Assembly (NCBI RefSeq): GCF_011752525.1
Contig: NZ_VWXI01000012.1
Coordinates: forward strand, 124,001 to 188,000
From: Pantoea sp. Cy-639
Lineage (GTDB): Bacteria > Pseudomonadota > Gammaproteobacteria > Pseudomonadales > Pseudomonadaceae
Direction: 5' to 3'
DNA length: 64,000 bases
This document shows positions 48,134 to 57,506 of this stretch, one piece after another (position 1 is the stretch's first letter; each line of letters opens with the position of its first letter). Under the pieces are notes generated by a model. It ran no database searches. It saw only the letters and a program-made list of their open reading frames with translations, and was not told the origin of the DNA. The position numbers were made by a program, and so were the translations under genes.

Positions 48134-48841
48134 ATGCACGACCTCCTCAACAGCGGCCTGCAAGGCTTCGGCCCATTGCTGGCCCAAGGCACCTGGATGA
48201 CCCTCAAGCTGGCCCTGCTGTCGCTGGCGCTGAGCCTGGCGCTCGGCCTGATCGGCGCCAGCGCCAAGCTGTCGCGCTCCAGCCTGCTGCGCGTCCCGGC
48301 GACCCTCTACACCACGCTGATCCGCAGCGTCCCCGACCTGGTGCTGATCCTGCTGATCTTCTACAGCATGCAGATCTGGCTCAACGACCTGACCGAGGCG
48401 CTGGGCTGGGACTATGTCGAGATCGACCCGTTCGGCGCCGGGGTGATCACCCTCGGCTTCATCTATGGCGCGTACTTCACCGAAAACTTCCGCGGCGCCA
48501 TCCTCAGCGTGCCAGCCGGCCAACTGGAAGCAGCCACCGCCTATGGCCTGAGCCGCGCCCAGCGCTTTCGCCTGGTGCTGTTCCCGCAACTGATGCGCTT
48601 CGCCCTGCCTGGGCTGGGCAACAACTGGCTGGTGCTGCTCAAGTCCACCGCGCTGGTGTCGATCATCGGTCTCGCCGACCTGGTCAAGGCCGCGCAGAAC
48701 GCCGGCAAGACCACCAACGACACACTGTTCTTCCTGTGCCTGGCCGGGCTGGTGTACCTGCTCATCACCACCCTCTCCAACCGCCTGCTCACGTACCTCG
48801 AGCGGCGCTACAACATCGGCATCCGGGAGCTGGCGCGATGA
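48134..48841 (+). CDS. ABC transporter permease, basic amino acid type (HisQ-like)
   Basis: A 235-residue inner-membrane permease with about five helices (for example LKLALLSLALSLALGLIGAS and LVLILLIFYSMQIWL). The EAA loop reads VPAGQLEAATAYGLSRAQRF, the coupling segment that contacts the ATPase. I start at MHDLLNSGLQGFGPLLAQGT, 92 bp after the binding-protein stop. Its stop overlaps the start of the second permease (ATGA), so the two are made together as a heterodimer. Confidence 0.92.
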   Translation: MHDLLNSGLQGFGPLLAQGTWMTLKLALLSLALSLALGLIGASAKLSRSSLLRVPATLYTTLIRSVPDLVLILLIFYSMQIWLNDLTEALGWDYVEIDPFGAGVITLGFIYGAYFTENFRGAILSVPAGQLEAATAYGLSRAQRFRLVLFPQLMRFALPGLGNNWLVLLKSTALVSIIGLADLVKAAQNAGKTTNDTLFFLCLAGLVYLLITTLSNRLLTYLERRYNIGIRELAR

Positions 48842-49551
48842 TCGAACTGCTCGAGCAATACGGCCAGGCCTACCTGTACAGCGATGGCAACGGCCTCTCC
48901 GGGCTGGCCATGACCTTGTGGCTGTTTCTCGCCAGCATGCTGCTGGGCTTCGCCCTCTCGCTGCCGCTGGCCCTGGCCCGCACCTCACGCCATATCTGGC
49001 TGCGCCTGCCGGTGCAGGCGTATACCTTCGTGTTCCGCGGCACGCCGCTCTATATCCAGCTGCTTATCTGCTACACCGGCCTCTACAGCCTGCAGGTGGT
49101 GCGCGAGCATGCAGTGCTCGACCAGTTTTTCCGCAACGCGCTCAACTGCACGCTGCTGGCGTTCGTGCTCAACACCTGCGCCTACACCGTGGAGATCTTC
49201 GCCGGCGCCATCCGCAACCTGCCGGCCGGCGAGCTGGAGGCCGCCCAGGCCTATGGCTTGCGCGGCTGGAAGCTCAACCTGTTCCTGGTGCTGCCGGCGG
49301 CCCTGCGCCGTTCGCTGCCGGCCTACAGCAACGAGCTGATCCTGATGCTGCACGCTACGTCGCTGGCCTTCACCGCCACCGTCGCCGACATCCTCAAGGT
49401 GGCGCGCGACGCCAACGCCGCGACCTTCCTGACCTTCCAGGCGTTCGGCCTGGCCGCCCTGCTGTACATGCTGCTGTCCTTTGCCCTGGTCGGCCTGTTC
49501 CGACTGGCCGAGCGCCGCTGGATGCGCTTCCTTGACCCTGCCCGAGGCTGA
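48838..49551 (+). CDS. ABC transporter permease, basic amino acid type (HisM-like)
   Basis: A 237-residue inner-membrane permease, partner of the upstream HisQ-like protein. Helices include LAMTLWLFLASMLLGFALSL and the EAA loop LPAGELEAAQAYGLRGWKL. The true start is the ATG at 48838 that overlaps the previous stop; a much longer in-frame reading that begins inside the binding-protein gene is an artefact. The ATPase gene follows five bases downstream. Confidence 0.92.
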   Translation: MIELLEQYGQAYLYSDGNGLSGLAMTLWLFLASMLLGFALSLPLALARTSRHIWLRLPVQAYTFVFRGTPLYIQLLICYTGLYSLQVVREHAVLDQFFRNALNCTLLAFVLNTCAYTVEIFAGAIRNLPAGELEAAQAYGLRGWKLNLFLVLPAALRRSLPAYSNELILMLHATSLAFTATVADILKVARDANAATFLTFQAFGLAALLYMLLSFALVGLFRLAERRWMRFLDPARG

Positions 49552-49555
49552 TCCC

Positions 49556-50374
49556 ATGACTGCTACCGCACTGCCACTTTCCACTTTCGCCCAGGCACCG
49601 AGCGCACACGCCCATGCCGGTTCGATCAAGCTCAGCGTCGACGGCCTGCACAAGCACTACGGCGAGCACCAGGTGCTCAAGGGCGTCTCGTTGCAGGCAC
49701 GCAAGGGCGATGTGATCAGCCTGATCGGCGCCAGCGGCTCGGGCAAGAGTACCTTCCTGCGCTGCATCAATTTCCTCGAGCAGCCCAACGCCGGCAGCAT
49801 CACCCTCGACGGCCAGACCCTCGAGATCCATCCCGGTACCCGCACCCCGCCGGCCGTGCAGTTGCACAACCTGCGCACGCGCCTGGCCATGGTGTTCCAG
49901 CACTTCAACCTGTGGAGCCACCTGACCGTGCTGGAGAACATCTGCCTGGCACCGCGCAAGGTGCTGGGCATCACGGCCGCCGAGGCCGAGGCGCGGGCGC
50001 GCAAGTACCTGGACAAGGTCGGCCTGCCGGCGCGGGCCGCCGAGCAGTACCCGGCGTTTCTCTCCGGCGGCCAGCAGCAACGCGTGGCGATCGCCCGGGC
50101 GCTGGCCATGGAACCGGAGATCATCCTGTTCGACGAGCCCACCTCGGCGCTGGACCCGGAGCTGGTGGGCGAAGTGCTGAAGGTGATACAGACGCTCGCC
50201 GAGGAAGGACGTACCATGCTCATGGTCACCCACGAAATGGGCTTCGCCCGCCAGGTGTCGAGCCAGGTGCTGTTCCTGCACCAGGGTCTGGTCGAGGAGT
50301 CCGGCAGTGCCGAGATCCTCGATCGGCCACAGAGCGAGCGCCTGCGGCAGTTCCTCTCCAACCGTCTCAAGTGA
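49556..50374 (+). CDS. ABC transporter ATP-binding protein, basic amino acid type (HisP-like)
   Basis: A 272-residue importer ATPase. Walker A GASGSGKSTFLRCINFLE, signature LSGGQQQRVAIARALA and Walker B IILFDEPTSALDPEL are intact. Compared with HisP it has about 15 extra N-terminal residues (MTATALPLSTFAQAPS) before the usual IKLSVDGLHKHYGEHQVLKG. It completes the importer with the two permeases and is followed 13 bp later by the Lrp-type regulator. Confidence 0.93.
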   Translation: MTATALPLSTFAQAPSAHAHAGSIKLSVDGLHKHYGEHQVLKGVSLQARKGDVISLIGASGSGKSTFLRCINFLEQPNAGSITLDGQTLEIHPGTRTPPAVQLHNLRTRLAMVFQHFNLWSHLTVLENICLAPRKVLGITAAEAEARARKYLDKVGLPARAAEQYPAFLSGGQQQRVAIARALAMEPEIILFDEPTSALDPELVGEVLKVIQTLAEEGRTMLMVTHEMGFARQVSSQVLFLHQGLVEESGSAEILDRPQSERLRQFLSNRLK

Positions 50375-50387
50375 AGTCACGCCGCAT

Positions 50388-50873
50388 ATGGATACCAAGG
50401 CCACCAACGCCGCACCGCTGGATCGCATCGATGAAGCCATCATCGACGTGCTGCGCCACCAAGGAAGGATCACCTACGAGAAACTCTCCACCCTCGTGCA
50501 CCTGACCGCCAGGCCCTGCCTGGAGCGGGTGCGCAAGCTGGAACGGCGCGGCGTGATCCGCGGTTACGGCGCGATCATCGACCTGCAGCAGGTCTCGCCG
50601 GGCCTGTCGCTGCTGGTGCTGGTGGCCTTGTCCAACCAGAGCGGCCGCTCCGCGCAGAAGGCCTTCGAGGCCACCGTGCGGGCCTGCCCGCAGGTCTACG
50701 AATGCCAGCTGATCAGCGGCCACTTCGACTACAGCCTGCGCATGCGTTGCCGCGACATGGAGCATTACCGGGTGCTGACCGAAACCTGGATGAACAATGA
50801 CGAGCTGCACATCGACAAGCTGGTGGCCCATCCGGAACTGGCGGCGGTCAAGAGCACGGCACCACACCCCTGA
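50388..50873 (+). CDS. Lrp/AsnC-family transcriptional regulator
   Basis: A 161-residue regulator: N-terminal helix-turn-helix (LDRIDEAIIDVLRHQGRITY, EKLSTLVHLTARPCLERVRK) and a C-terminal RAM ligand domain (VYECQLISGHFDYSLRMRCR). It starts at MDTKATNAAPLDR, 13 bp after the ATPase stop, so it is the last gene of the amino acid operon and probably controls it in response to arginine, ornithine, citrulline or proline. The effector is not visible in sequence. Confidence 0.92.
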   Translation: MDTKATNAAPLDRIDEAIIDVLRHQGRITYEKLSTLVHLTARPCLERVRKLERRGVIRGYGAIIDLQQVSPGLSLLVLVALSNQSGRSAQKAFEATVRACPQVYECQLISGHFDYSLRMRCRDMEHYRVLTETWMNNDELHIDKLVAHPELAAVKSTAPHP

Positions 50874-50884
50874 CCCCGACGAAT

Positions 50885-50916
50885 TCACCCAGGTGCCAAT
50901 TATGTAACCTGGGTGA
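50885..50916. terminator. Hairpin between the Lrp-type gene and the NEL effector gene
   Basis: Perfect 10-bp arms TCACCCAGGT/ACCTGGGTGA with a 12-base AT-rich loop, 11 bp after the regulator stop. No T-run follows. It may end the amino acid operon or be an operator for the next gene. Confidence 0.5.
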
Positions 50917-50968
50917 TCCGGCCGCCCAGGCTAGCTTCGCTGCTTTCCCCCAGCCCATGGAAGCCGCG

Positions 50969-53900
50969 ATGCCCCACTCTCCCCTCTCCCCACACCTGGC
51001 CTTCATCCATTCGCGCCTGCCGGCCTGGCTGCTCAAAGCCACGCCCGTGCAACGCCGTACCCTCGAACAGCGCATTCGCTGCAGCCATGCCAGCACTCGC
51101 CGGCTTGCCCTGGCGCTCGCGCCGATCCAGGATGTGGCCGGCTTCTGCCGACCGCTGCTCGAAGATGCCCTGAAGCACTGGTATCCCGACGCCACGCTCC
51201 CCGCCGTCGACCAGGCACGCGTCTGGCACCTGCGCCGAGATCCCACCTGGCTCGAGGCAGCCATGCAGAACTTCGATGCCGATGCCCAGCCGAAACTATA
51301 TGAAGACGCCCGGGTGATTCATCGTTCCAGCCTGGATGCACGGCGCTTCGTCGCAGGCGTGCGCAACCTCGATCTGGGCCGGCGCTATCACTGCCACCTG
51401 GCCGAACACATCGACACCGATACCTTTCGCAGCCTGCTGCGCCAGCAGGACCACGCGGCCTTCGCCGCGGCACTGAGCATGGCTCACCTGCAGGGCCACA
51501 TCGACGACCTCGGCGCGGCGATCGGCGCAACCGTGCTGTCGGGCTTTGCCGAGCCTGCCCGGCAACCCTTGCATTGCAGCTTTCTCAGCCTGTTCGGCTG
51601 CGCCCTGGATGGCCCGCTGCTGATCCATATCGACCCGCAACGCCAACTGGATGCCTGCCTGCTGTATCTGCCAGGGCACGACCGCGAACCGCTGCGCCAG
51701 CATGCCTCGTTGCAGGCTGCCGCCAGATACCTCACTCAACTGTTGTGGCAACAGCAGGAGCGTGACTTCTTCATGCGCTACGTGAGCCTGGCCGAACAGC
51801 CAAGGTTCAGCGTACGCCTGCGCGCCACCCTGTATCCGCGCTATCCCTATGCACAGCTGCATGCCGAGCCCCCAGTACTCGAACCAGGAGAACGGTTCAG
51901 CTGGCTGCAACGGCTGTTTCCGGCACCCACCGACCTCTGGCAGGAAACCCTCGACAAGAATGCCCGCCTGCACTTCAACCACACGGCCTGGCGCAAGGAT
52001 GCCTTCAGCGAACGAGCCCGTACCCGTGTCGAACGCAAACTGGCCGACGCCGCGACCCTTGCGGTTCCGGTGGCCAGGCGCGACGCCGACGCCCAGCTGG
52101 CGCGTATCGAGGGCTGGCTGGGCGCCGGGCTGACGCTGCTCAATGTCGCCGGGCTGTTCGTCCCCGGGCTGGGTGAAGTGATGATGGTGGTCGGCGGCGC
52201 GCAACTGGTCGACGAGTTCCTCGAAGGCGTACATGCCGCCAACGAAGGCGATGCAGACGCCGCCATCTGTCATTTGTTCGCCGTGTTCGAGAACCTGGCG
52301 CAGTTCGCCGCCCTCGGCGCCGCCAGCCGATTCGTCGAACCACCGGGAATCCTGCATGGCTGGCAACGTATCGGCGACAGCAGCCAGGAACGCCTGTGGC
52401 CTGCCGACCTGTCGCCCTTCGCTCGCCCTCGCCCCTGGCCTGAAGGCCAGCCCTGCGACAGTCAGGGACTGCAGCGCTGGCAGGGCCAGGCCTGGCTCGA
52501 ACGCAACGGCGCGGCCTTGCCGCTGCAACGCGCGGCGGACCGCTCCTGGCGCCTGGCCCCCGGCAAAGGGCTGAAGCACCAGCCACTGCTGCAGGGCAAC
52601 GGCCAAGGCACCTGGTTGCTCGAACATGACCGCCCGCTGGCCTGGGACACGAGCACCCTGCTGGAACAGCTCGGCCCTGCCGCCAGTGGCCTGGACAGTG
52701 CCCAGCTCGATCAGGCGCTGCGTTGCAGCGGCTACGATGCCGCGACCCTGCGCAAGCGCCTGCTCGACCACCACCCCCTGCCCGCCTTGCTCCTCGACAG
52801 TCTCGAGGTCTTCGGCGGCAAACCCTTGCCCGTCGCTGGCGAACCGCAGGTAGCGTCGGTCTTGGCGCGCGATTTCCCCGGCCTGAGCCCACGGGCTCGC
52901 GCACAAATACTGGCGCAGGCCAGCGCCCGGGATTTCCTGCAGTTGCAAAAAAGCGGCCGCCTCCCCCTGCCCATCGCCGAAACCGCACGCCTGTTCCTCC
53001 GGGAAAGCCGTATCAGCAAGGCGTTAAGCGCTTTCCAGACGACCGGCGGCACACTGACAGATCGCGACACCCTGGCCTTCGCAACGCTGCAACGCCTGCC
53101 AGGCTGGACGGCAACCCTCGGTATCGAATTGCGCGAAGGGCGCCTGCATGGCGCCGTGATCAACCGGGCAGGCCCTCTCGGCAAGACCACCAAGGTCGTC
53201 GTCAGAAGCGCCGACGGCTACACCGCCTACGACGAACACGACAACGAGCTGAGCAACCGTGGCAACCTGTTCGAGGCACTGCTGCACGCCTTGCCAGACA
53301 GTGAACGCGATGCGCTGGGCATCGACGTGCACGATGCCCAGGGGCTGCGCGACAGGTTGTTCGACCAGGCCGCCCGGAACCGGTGGCAGGCCGCCACTGA
53401 CCTGGGCATGCAGCCAATACGACCGCTGTACCGGCAACCTTCGCGCCTGCCGGACGACCCTCGCCAGGGCTATCGCCTGAGCGGCCGCGGCCGGGGGCGC
53501 CTGAGCGATGATGAACTGTTCGATCAACTGTTCCCTGCCAGCCCGGGGCGAGACCGTGAAATGCTGCGCCTGCGCCTGCGCTACCAGGCTGGGGATCAAC
53601 CAGGCGCCTTTGCCCGCCTGCTCGAGCAGTTGCAAGCCAACTACCAGAGGCTCGACCTTGCCCTGCAGCGCTGGGTGCACGACCCCGAAGGCATCCCGGT
53701 CGGCAGGCTCGAGCAACGGCGCGGCGTGCGTCAGACCGTGGCTGAACGTATCCGCAGCGCATGGCGCAGAGAGGACCCGGATGAGCCGAGTGACAATATC
53801 GATCATGTCGCACTGACACTGGAGCTTCACCAGCTCGATCAATTGCCGACAGTGTCCGTGCCTCTGCCCCATGTTCGCCAGCTGACCCTCAACGGCCTCA

Positions 53901-55807
53901 CCCTCGTGCACGACACCGGGCTCGGGGAACTCCTGCGGGCCTTCCCCGGCGTACGCGACCTGGACCTCGGCGAGAACGCCCTTTCCCAATTGCCCATCGA
54001 GCTTGGCGAGATGAGCGAGCTGCTGACCCTGGACCTGACCGCGAACAACATCGACCTGGAGAGCGAACACAACCTCGCCATTCTCGAACGCCTGAACACC
54101 CTGCGCCTGCTGAACCTCACCGATGCCGTGCAAGGGCTGCCGGTCGCCGCCCTGAACCGCCTTTCCCGGCTACCCTCGCTGAATTGGCTGCAAGCCGACC
54201 TCAATGAACTGGTATTCGATGCCGAGCACTTTCAGGCCTTGCAGCGCTGGCCTGCGCTGCGCAGGTTGCAGCTGGGCCAGAACGATATAGTGCTGAACGA
54301 CGAGAGTCGGGCCGCACTGGCTGGCCTCAATCACCTGGAAGTGCTTCACCTGTACGACAATCCACTGTTCCTCGCCCCCGATGTGACAGGCTGGAACGCC
54401 CTGCAACACCTGGACCTGCAGAACACCGGCATCAACCTCTGGCCTGAAGGGCTGGCAGGGCTGATGAGGCGGGAACCTACTGCCTTGCGCCGTCTGGACC
54501 TGAGCGGCAATGTACTGGTCGATGCTCCGGACCTGCAAGGCAGCGCCTACGCGCGCGCCATCGGTGAAAACCAGGCGGAGTTCGCCTATTCGTTCGATAA
54601 CAACCCTTTCAACGCTGCCGCTCGTCAGCGTCTGGAACAGGCGGGCTTCGAGGTGCACCAGTCGCCACGCGCCTCCGGGGAGTGGTCGGGGCAGTGGCCG
54701 GCCGAGTTGCAGGCGCTGGTCGCCGAATCGGCGCAAGATCCACGCTGGCAGGCGCTGCATGCACTGTTCGACCGCCTCCCCGGCACTGCCGAGTACCTGC
54801 AAAGCCCCGCCGCCTTCGACCGACGCATGCGCCATGTGCTACGCACGCTGGTCGCCGGCGAAGGCGACAGCGACTGGGGCCGGGCGCAACTGCAGCAGCA
54901 GATCAACGACCTGCTGGCCGATGCCGGCCAGCAATGCGTGGACCAGGCCAGCCTGTTGTTCCAGCAGATCGAGACCGATGTCCAGCTCTGGCAGACGGTG
55001 TCCCGCGCCGAGCCTGGGGCCGGCAACGAACAGGTCGCCGTGTCGGCGGTTACCGGCCTCTATCGCCAACGCCTGCTGGACGCCCGCATCGGCGAGCTGT
55101 ACCAGGCCCGCGTGGCACGCCGCCGGGCCCTGGGCGCAGCCACCACCACGGCGCAGCGCGAGGCCGCACCGCCCTTACAGCGGGACGACGACATCAGCGA
55201 TACGCTGCTGAGCGAGCCAGACTTTTTGCTCGACGAGTTGGAAATGGCCCTGCACGCGCGCATGCACCTGCGCCAACGCCTGGGCCTGCCAACACAGCCT
55301 GCGACGATCATGTACGACTATCTCGCGCGCCTGAGCGAGGCGACGCTGCAACAACTGGCAGTAGCCGTGGAGGCCCAGGCCAACGCTGCCAACCTGGCCC
55401 AGTGGCTGATCGACCAGCGCTTCTGGCCTGCCTGGCTACGGCGCCTCGCGCCTGACGCCTTCGAGGCCATGGCCCAGCAGTGGGCAGGTGCGTCCGAGTA
55501 CTTCGACGCCCTTGCCAGCCCTGGCGGGCGCAACGGCGACTATGCCGGCCCACCGGTCCCCGAAGCCTTCATCGCTGCCCTGGAGCGCGACATCGGCCAT
55601 GTGCCCGGGCTGGTCTGGCGCCTGCAAGGCAGGTTGCAACGCACCGACCTGAACGCCGCGGCGTTCGCCGGATTCGACCCCAGCCTGCTGGATCGGGTCG
55701 GCGGCGCAATGCTCAACGCCCGTCAGCATGCCGACGCCGCGCTGGTCCGGCAACTGACCGAAGCGCTGCTGCAAGCCCATATGAGCACCCCACGCCAGGT
55801 GCAATGA
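50969..55807 (+). CDS. Leucine-rich repeat protein with NEL-type E3 ubiquitin ligase domain (probable effector)
   Basis: A protein of about 1612 residues. An N-terminal region of about 960 residues resembles the dermonecrotic-toxin-like (DUF6543) domain, with a hydrophobic patch near 385-420 (GLTLLNVAGLFVPGLGEVMM). A leucine-rich repeat block covers about 964-1190 (LPHVRQLTLNGLTL, VRDLDLGENALSQLPIEL, LRRLDLSGNVL). A NEL domain follows, with the catalytic C-x-D in GQQCVDQASLLFQ (Cys about 1323). NEL enzymes ubiquitinate host proteins after delivery into eukaryotic cells. I prefer ATG 50969 (GGAAG upstream) to ATG 50957. No secretion gene is adjacent. Confidence 0.85.
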   Translation: MPHSPLSPHLAFIHSRLPAWLLKATPVQRRTLEQRIRCSHASTRRLALALAPIQDVAGFCRPLLEDALKHWYPDATLPAVDQARVWHLRRDPTWLEAAMQNFDADAQPKLYEDARVIHRSSLDARRFVAGVRNLDLGRRYHCHLAEHIDTDTFRSLLRQQDHAAFAAALSMAHLQGHIDDLGAAIGATVLSGFAEPARQPLHCSFLSLFGCALDGPLLIHIDPQRQLDACLLYLPGHDREPLRQHASLQAAARYLTQLLWQQQERDFFMRYVSLAEQPRFSVRLRATLYPRYPYAQLHAEPPVLEPGERFSWLQRLFPAPTDLWQETLDKNARLHFNHTAWRKDAFSERARTRVERKLADAATLAVPVARRDADAQLARIEGWLGAGLTLLNVAGLFVPGLGEVMMVVGGAQLVDEFLEGVHAANEGDADAAICHLFAVFENLAQFAALGAASRFVEPPGILHGWQRIGDSSQERLWPADLSPFARPRPWPEGQPCDSQGLQRWQGQAWLERNGAALPLQRAADRSWRLAPGKGLKHQPLLQGNGQGTWLLEHDRPLAWDTSTLLEQLGPAASGLDSAQLDQALRCSGYDAATLRKRLLDHHPLPALLLDSLEVFGGKPLPVAGEPQVASVLARDFPGLSPRARAQILAQASARDFLQLQKSGRLPLPIAETARLFLRESRISKALSAFQTTGGTLTDRDTLAFATLQRLPGWTATLGIELREGRLHGAVINRAGPLGKTTKVVVRSADGYTAYDEHDNELSNRGNLFEALLHALPDSERDALGIDVHDAQGLRDRLFDQAARNRWQAATDLGMQPIRPLYRQPSRLPDDPRQGYRLSGRGRGRLSDDELFDQLFPASPGRDREMLRLRLRYQAGDQPGAFARLLEQLQANYQRLDLALQRWVHDPEGIPVGRLEQRRGVRQTVAERIRSAWRREDPDEPSDNIDHVALTLELHQLDQLPTVSVPLPHVRQLTLNGLTLVHDTGLGELLRAFPGVRDLDLGENALSQLPIELGEMSELLTLDLTANNIDLESEHNLAILERLNTLRLLNLTDAVQGLPVAALNRLSRLPSLNWLQADLNELVFDAEHFQALQRWPALRRLQLGQNDIVLNDESRAALAGLNHLEVLHLYDNPLFLAPDVTGWNALQHLDLQNTGINLWPEGLAGLMRREPTALRRLDLSGNVLVDAPDLQGSAYARAIGENQAEFAYSFDNNPFNAAARQRLEQAGFEVHQSPRASGEWSGQWPAELQALVAESAQDPRWQALHALFDRLPGTAEYLQSPAAFDRRMRHVLRTLVAGEGDSDWGRAQLQQQINDLLADAGQQCVDQASLLFQQIETDVQLWQTVSRAEPGAGNEQVAVSAVTGLYRQRLLDARIGELYQARVARRRALGAATTTAQREAAPPLQRDDDISDTLLSEPDFLLDELEMALHARMHLRQRLGLPTQPATIMYDYLARLSEATLQQLAVAVEAQANAANLAQWLIDQRFWPAWLRRLAPDAFEAMAQQWAGASEYFDALASPGGRNGDYAGPPVPEAFIAALERDIGHVPGLVWRLQGRLQRTDLNAAAFAGFDPSLLDRVGGAMLNARQHADAALVRQLTEALLQAHMSTPRQVQ

Positions 55808-55811
55808 CGGG

Positions 55812-57500
55812 TCAGCGCCATTCGGGCGGCTGTCGCCAGGCAGCCGCCCAGCCTGCCACCTGGGCCACCGGCATCGGCCGAGCGATGCCATAGCCCTGGG
55901 CCAGCTCGCAGCCCAGGTCCATCAGCATCCGTCCCTGCTCGACGCTTTCCACCCCTTCGGCCACCACCGCACGGCCGAAGGTGCGGGCCAGGCCGATCAC
56001 CGCGGCGGTCAAGGCCAGGTCGTCATGGTCGTGAAGGATGTCGCGCACGAACGACTTGTCGATCTTGATGGTCTGCGCCGGCAGACGCTTGAGGTAGCTC
56101 AGCGACGAATAGCCAGTACCGAAATCATCCAGCGAAAAACGCACGTCCAGTGCCCGGCAGGCATCCAGGCAGCGCCCGACCCGGGCCAGGTTGTCGATGG
56201 CCACCGACTCGACGATCTCCAGGTCCAGGCGCGCCGGCTCGACTCCAGGATGGCGCGCCAGCAGTTGCGCCAGGCGCTCGGCGAAATCGCCACGCTGCAA
56301 TTGGCGGGCGGCGATGTTGACGCTCAGCGACCAGTTCCGGCCGTCCTGCTGCCAGCGCTGCAATTGCACCAGCGCCTGCTCGATGACCCATTCGCCGAGC
56401 TCGACGATCAGGTCGGTCTGCTCCACCAGCGGCAGGAACTCCCCTGGCGGCACCGGCCCCTCGGTGGGATGCATCCAGCGCAGCAGCGCCTCGAAACCGA
56501 TCACCTGGCCGCTGCGCATGTTCACCTTGGGCTGGTAGTGCAGGCACAGTTCGCCCTGGCGCAAGGCCTGACGCACCTGGGCGACAGTCTGGTGGGTGGC
56601 CTTGAGCTCGAGTTCCTGGGACACGTCGAACAGGTGATAGCGGTTGCGCCCGCGTTGCTTGGCCACGTACATGGCCTGGTCGGCATGGCGCACCAGGGTA
56701 TCGGCGTCCTCGTCGTCCTGGGGGAACAGCGTGACACCGATACTCGCACTCAGGCTCAACACATGGTCACGCACCACATAGGGGGCGGCCAGCGCGCACA
56801 GCACCCGGCGCAACGCCGCGTGCAACTGCTGCGGGTCCTGGATATGACGCAGGATCAGCACGAACTCGTCGCCCGACAACCGCGCCACCGCATCGCCAGT
56901 GCGCAGAATACCTTTCAAACGGTCGGCCACCTCTACCAGCAACAGATCGCCGGTGGCATGCCCGTAGCCATCGTTGACCGCCTTGAAACCGTCCAGGTCG
57001 AGCATGCACACCGCCAGGGGAATGCTCTCGCGCCGGGAGAACGCCAGGGCCTGGTTGAGCAGGTCGGATAGATACGCGCGGTTGGGCAGGCCGGTCAGCA
57101 CGTCATGGCCGACCCGCCACTGCAAGGTATGCAGCAACTGGCGCTTCTCGGTGACGTCGAAGCGGATCGACACGTACTTGCGCACCTTGTTGGTCGCCGG
57201 GTCGATCAACGGCACCATGGTGCTGTCGACCCAGTACAGCGAACCGTCCTTGGCACGGTTGCAGATCTCGCCCTTCCACACCCGCCCGGCGGCCAGCGAG
57301 CGCCACATGTCGAGGAAGAAGGTCGGCTCGTGCAGGCCAGAGTTGAGGATCCGGTGGTTGGCCCCCAGCAGTTCCTCGCGGCTGTAGCCGGAAATGCTGC
57401 AGAACTGCTGGTTGACGTAGGTGATGCGTCCACCCAGGTCGGTTTCGGAAAAAATCGCGGCCGCATCCACGGCCGCCCGGTAGTTATCGTCCATAAGCAT
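55812..57500 (-). CDS. PAS-GGDEF-EAL c-di-GMP signalling protein
   Basis: A 562-residue cytosolic protein. An N-terminal PAS domain (about 10-125, TDLGGRITYVNQQFCSISGY) is followed by a GGDEF domain whose active motif reads SGDEF (Ser at about 209) and an EAL domain with E337-A-L intact plus DDFGTGYSSLSYL and KIDKSFV. The phosphodiesterase half looks active; the cyclase half may be weak or may act through a tolerated SGDEF variant. It starts six bases after the aer2-like stop, so the two are one operon, the arrangement I recall for aer2-PP2258 of P. putida. Confidence 0.92.
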   Translation of the reverse strand: MLMDDNYRAAVDAAAIFSETDLGGRITYVNQQFCSISGYSREELLGANHRILNSGLHEPTFFLDMWRSLAAGRVWKGEICNRAKDGSLYWVDSTMVPLIDPATNKVRKYVSIRFDVTEKRQLLHTLQWRVGHDVLTGLPNRAYLSDLLNQALAFSRRESIPLAVCMLDLDGFKAVNDGYGHATGDLLLVEVADRLKGILRTGDAVARLSGDEFVLILRHIQDPQQLHAALRRVLCALAAPYVVRDHVLSLSASIGVTLFPQDDEDADTLVRHADQAMYVAKQRGRNRYHLFDVSQELELKATHQTVAQVRQALRQGELCLHYQPKVNMRSGQVIGFEALLRWMHPTEGPVPPGEFLPLVEQTDLIVELGEWVIEQALVQLQRWQQDGRNWSLSVNIAARQLQRGDFAERLAQLLARHPGVEPARLDLEIVESVAIDNLARVGRCLDACRALDVRFSLDDFGTGYSSLSYLKRLPAQTIKIDKSFVRDILHDHDDLALTAAVIGLARTFGRAVVAEGVESVEQGRMLMDLGCELAQGYGIARPMPVAQVAGWAAAWRQPPEWR

Positions 57501-57506
57501 CGCAAC

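Noticed and set aside
47866..49551. Apparent fusion that reads from the binding-protein gene through the first permease into the HisM-like permease
   Set aside because: The first 324 codons are out-of-frame translation of two good genes; only the part from 48838 matches a permease and starts at an overlapping ATG.
50874..50968. hrp box or other type III promoter ahead of the NEL effector
   Set aside because: No GGAAC-N15/16-CCAC-like pair was found in the gap.
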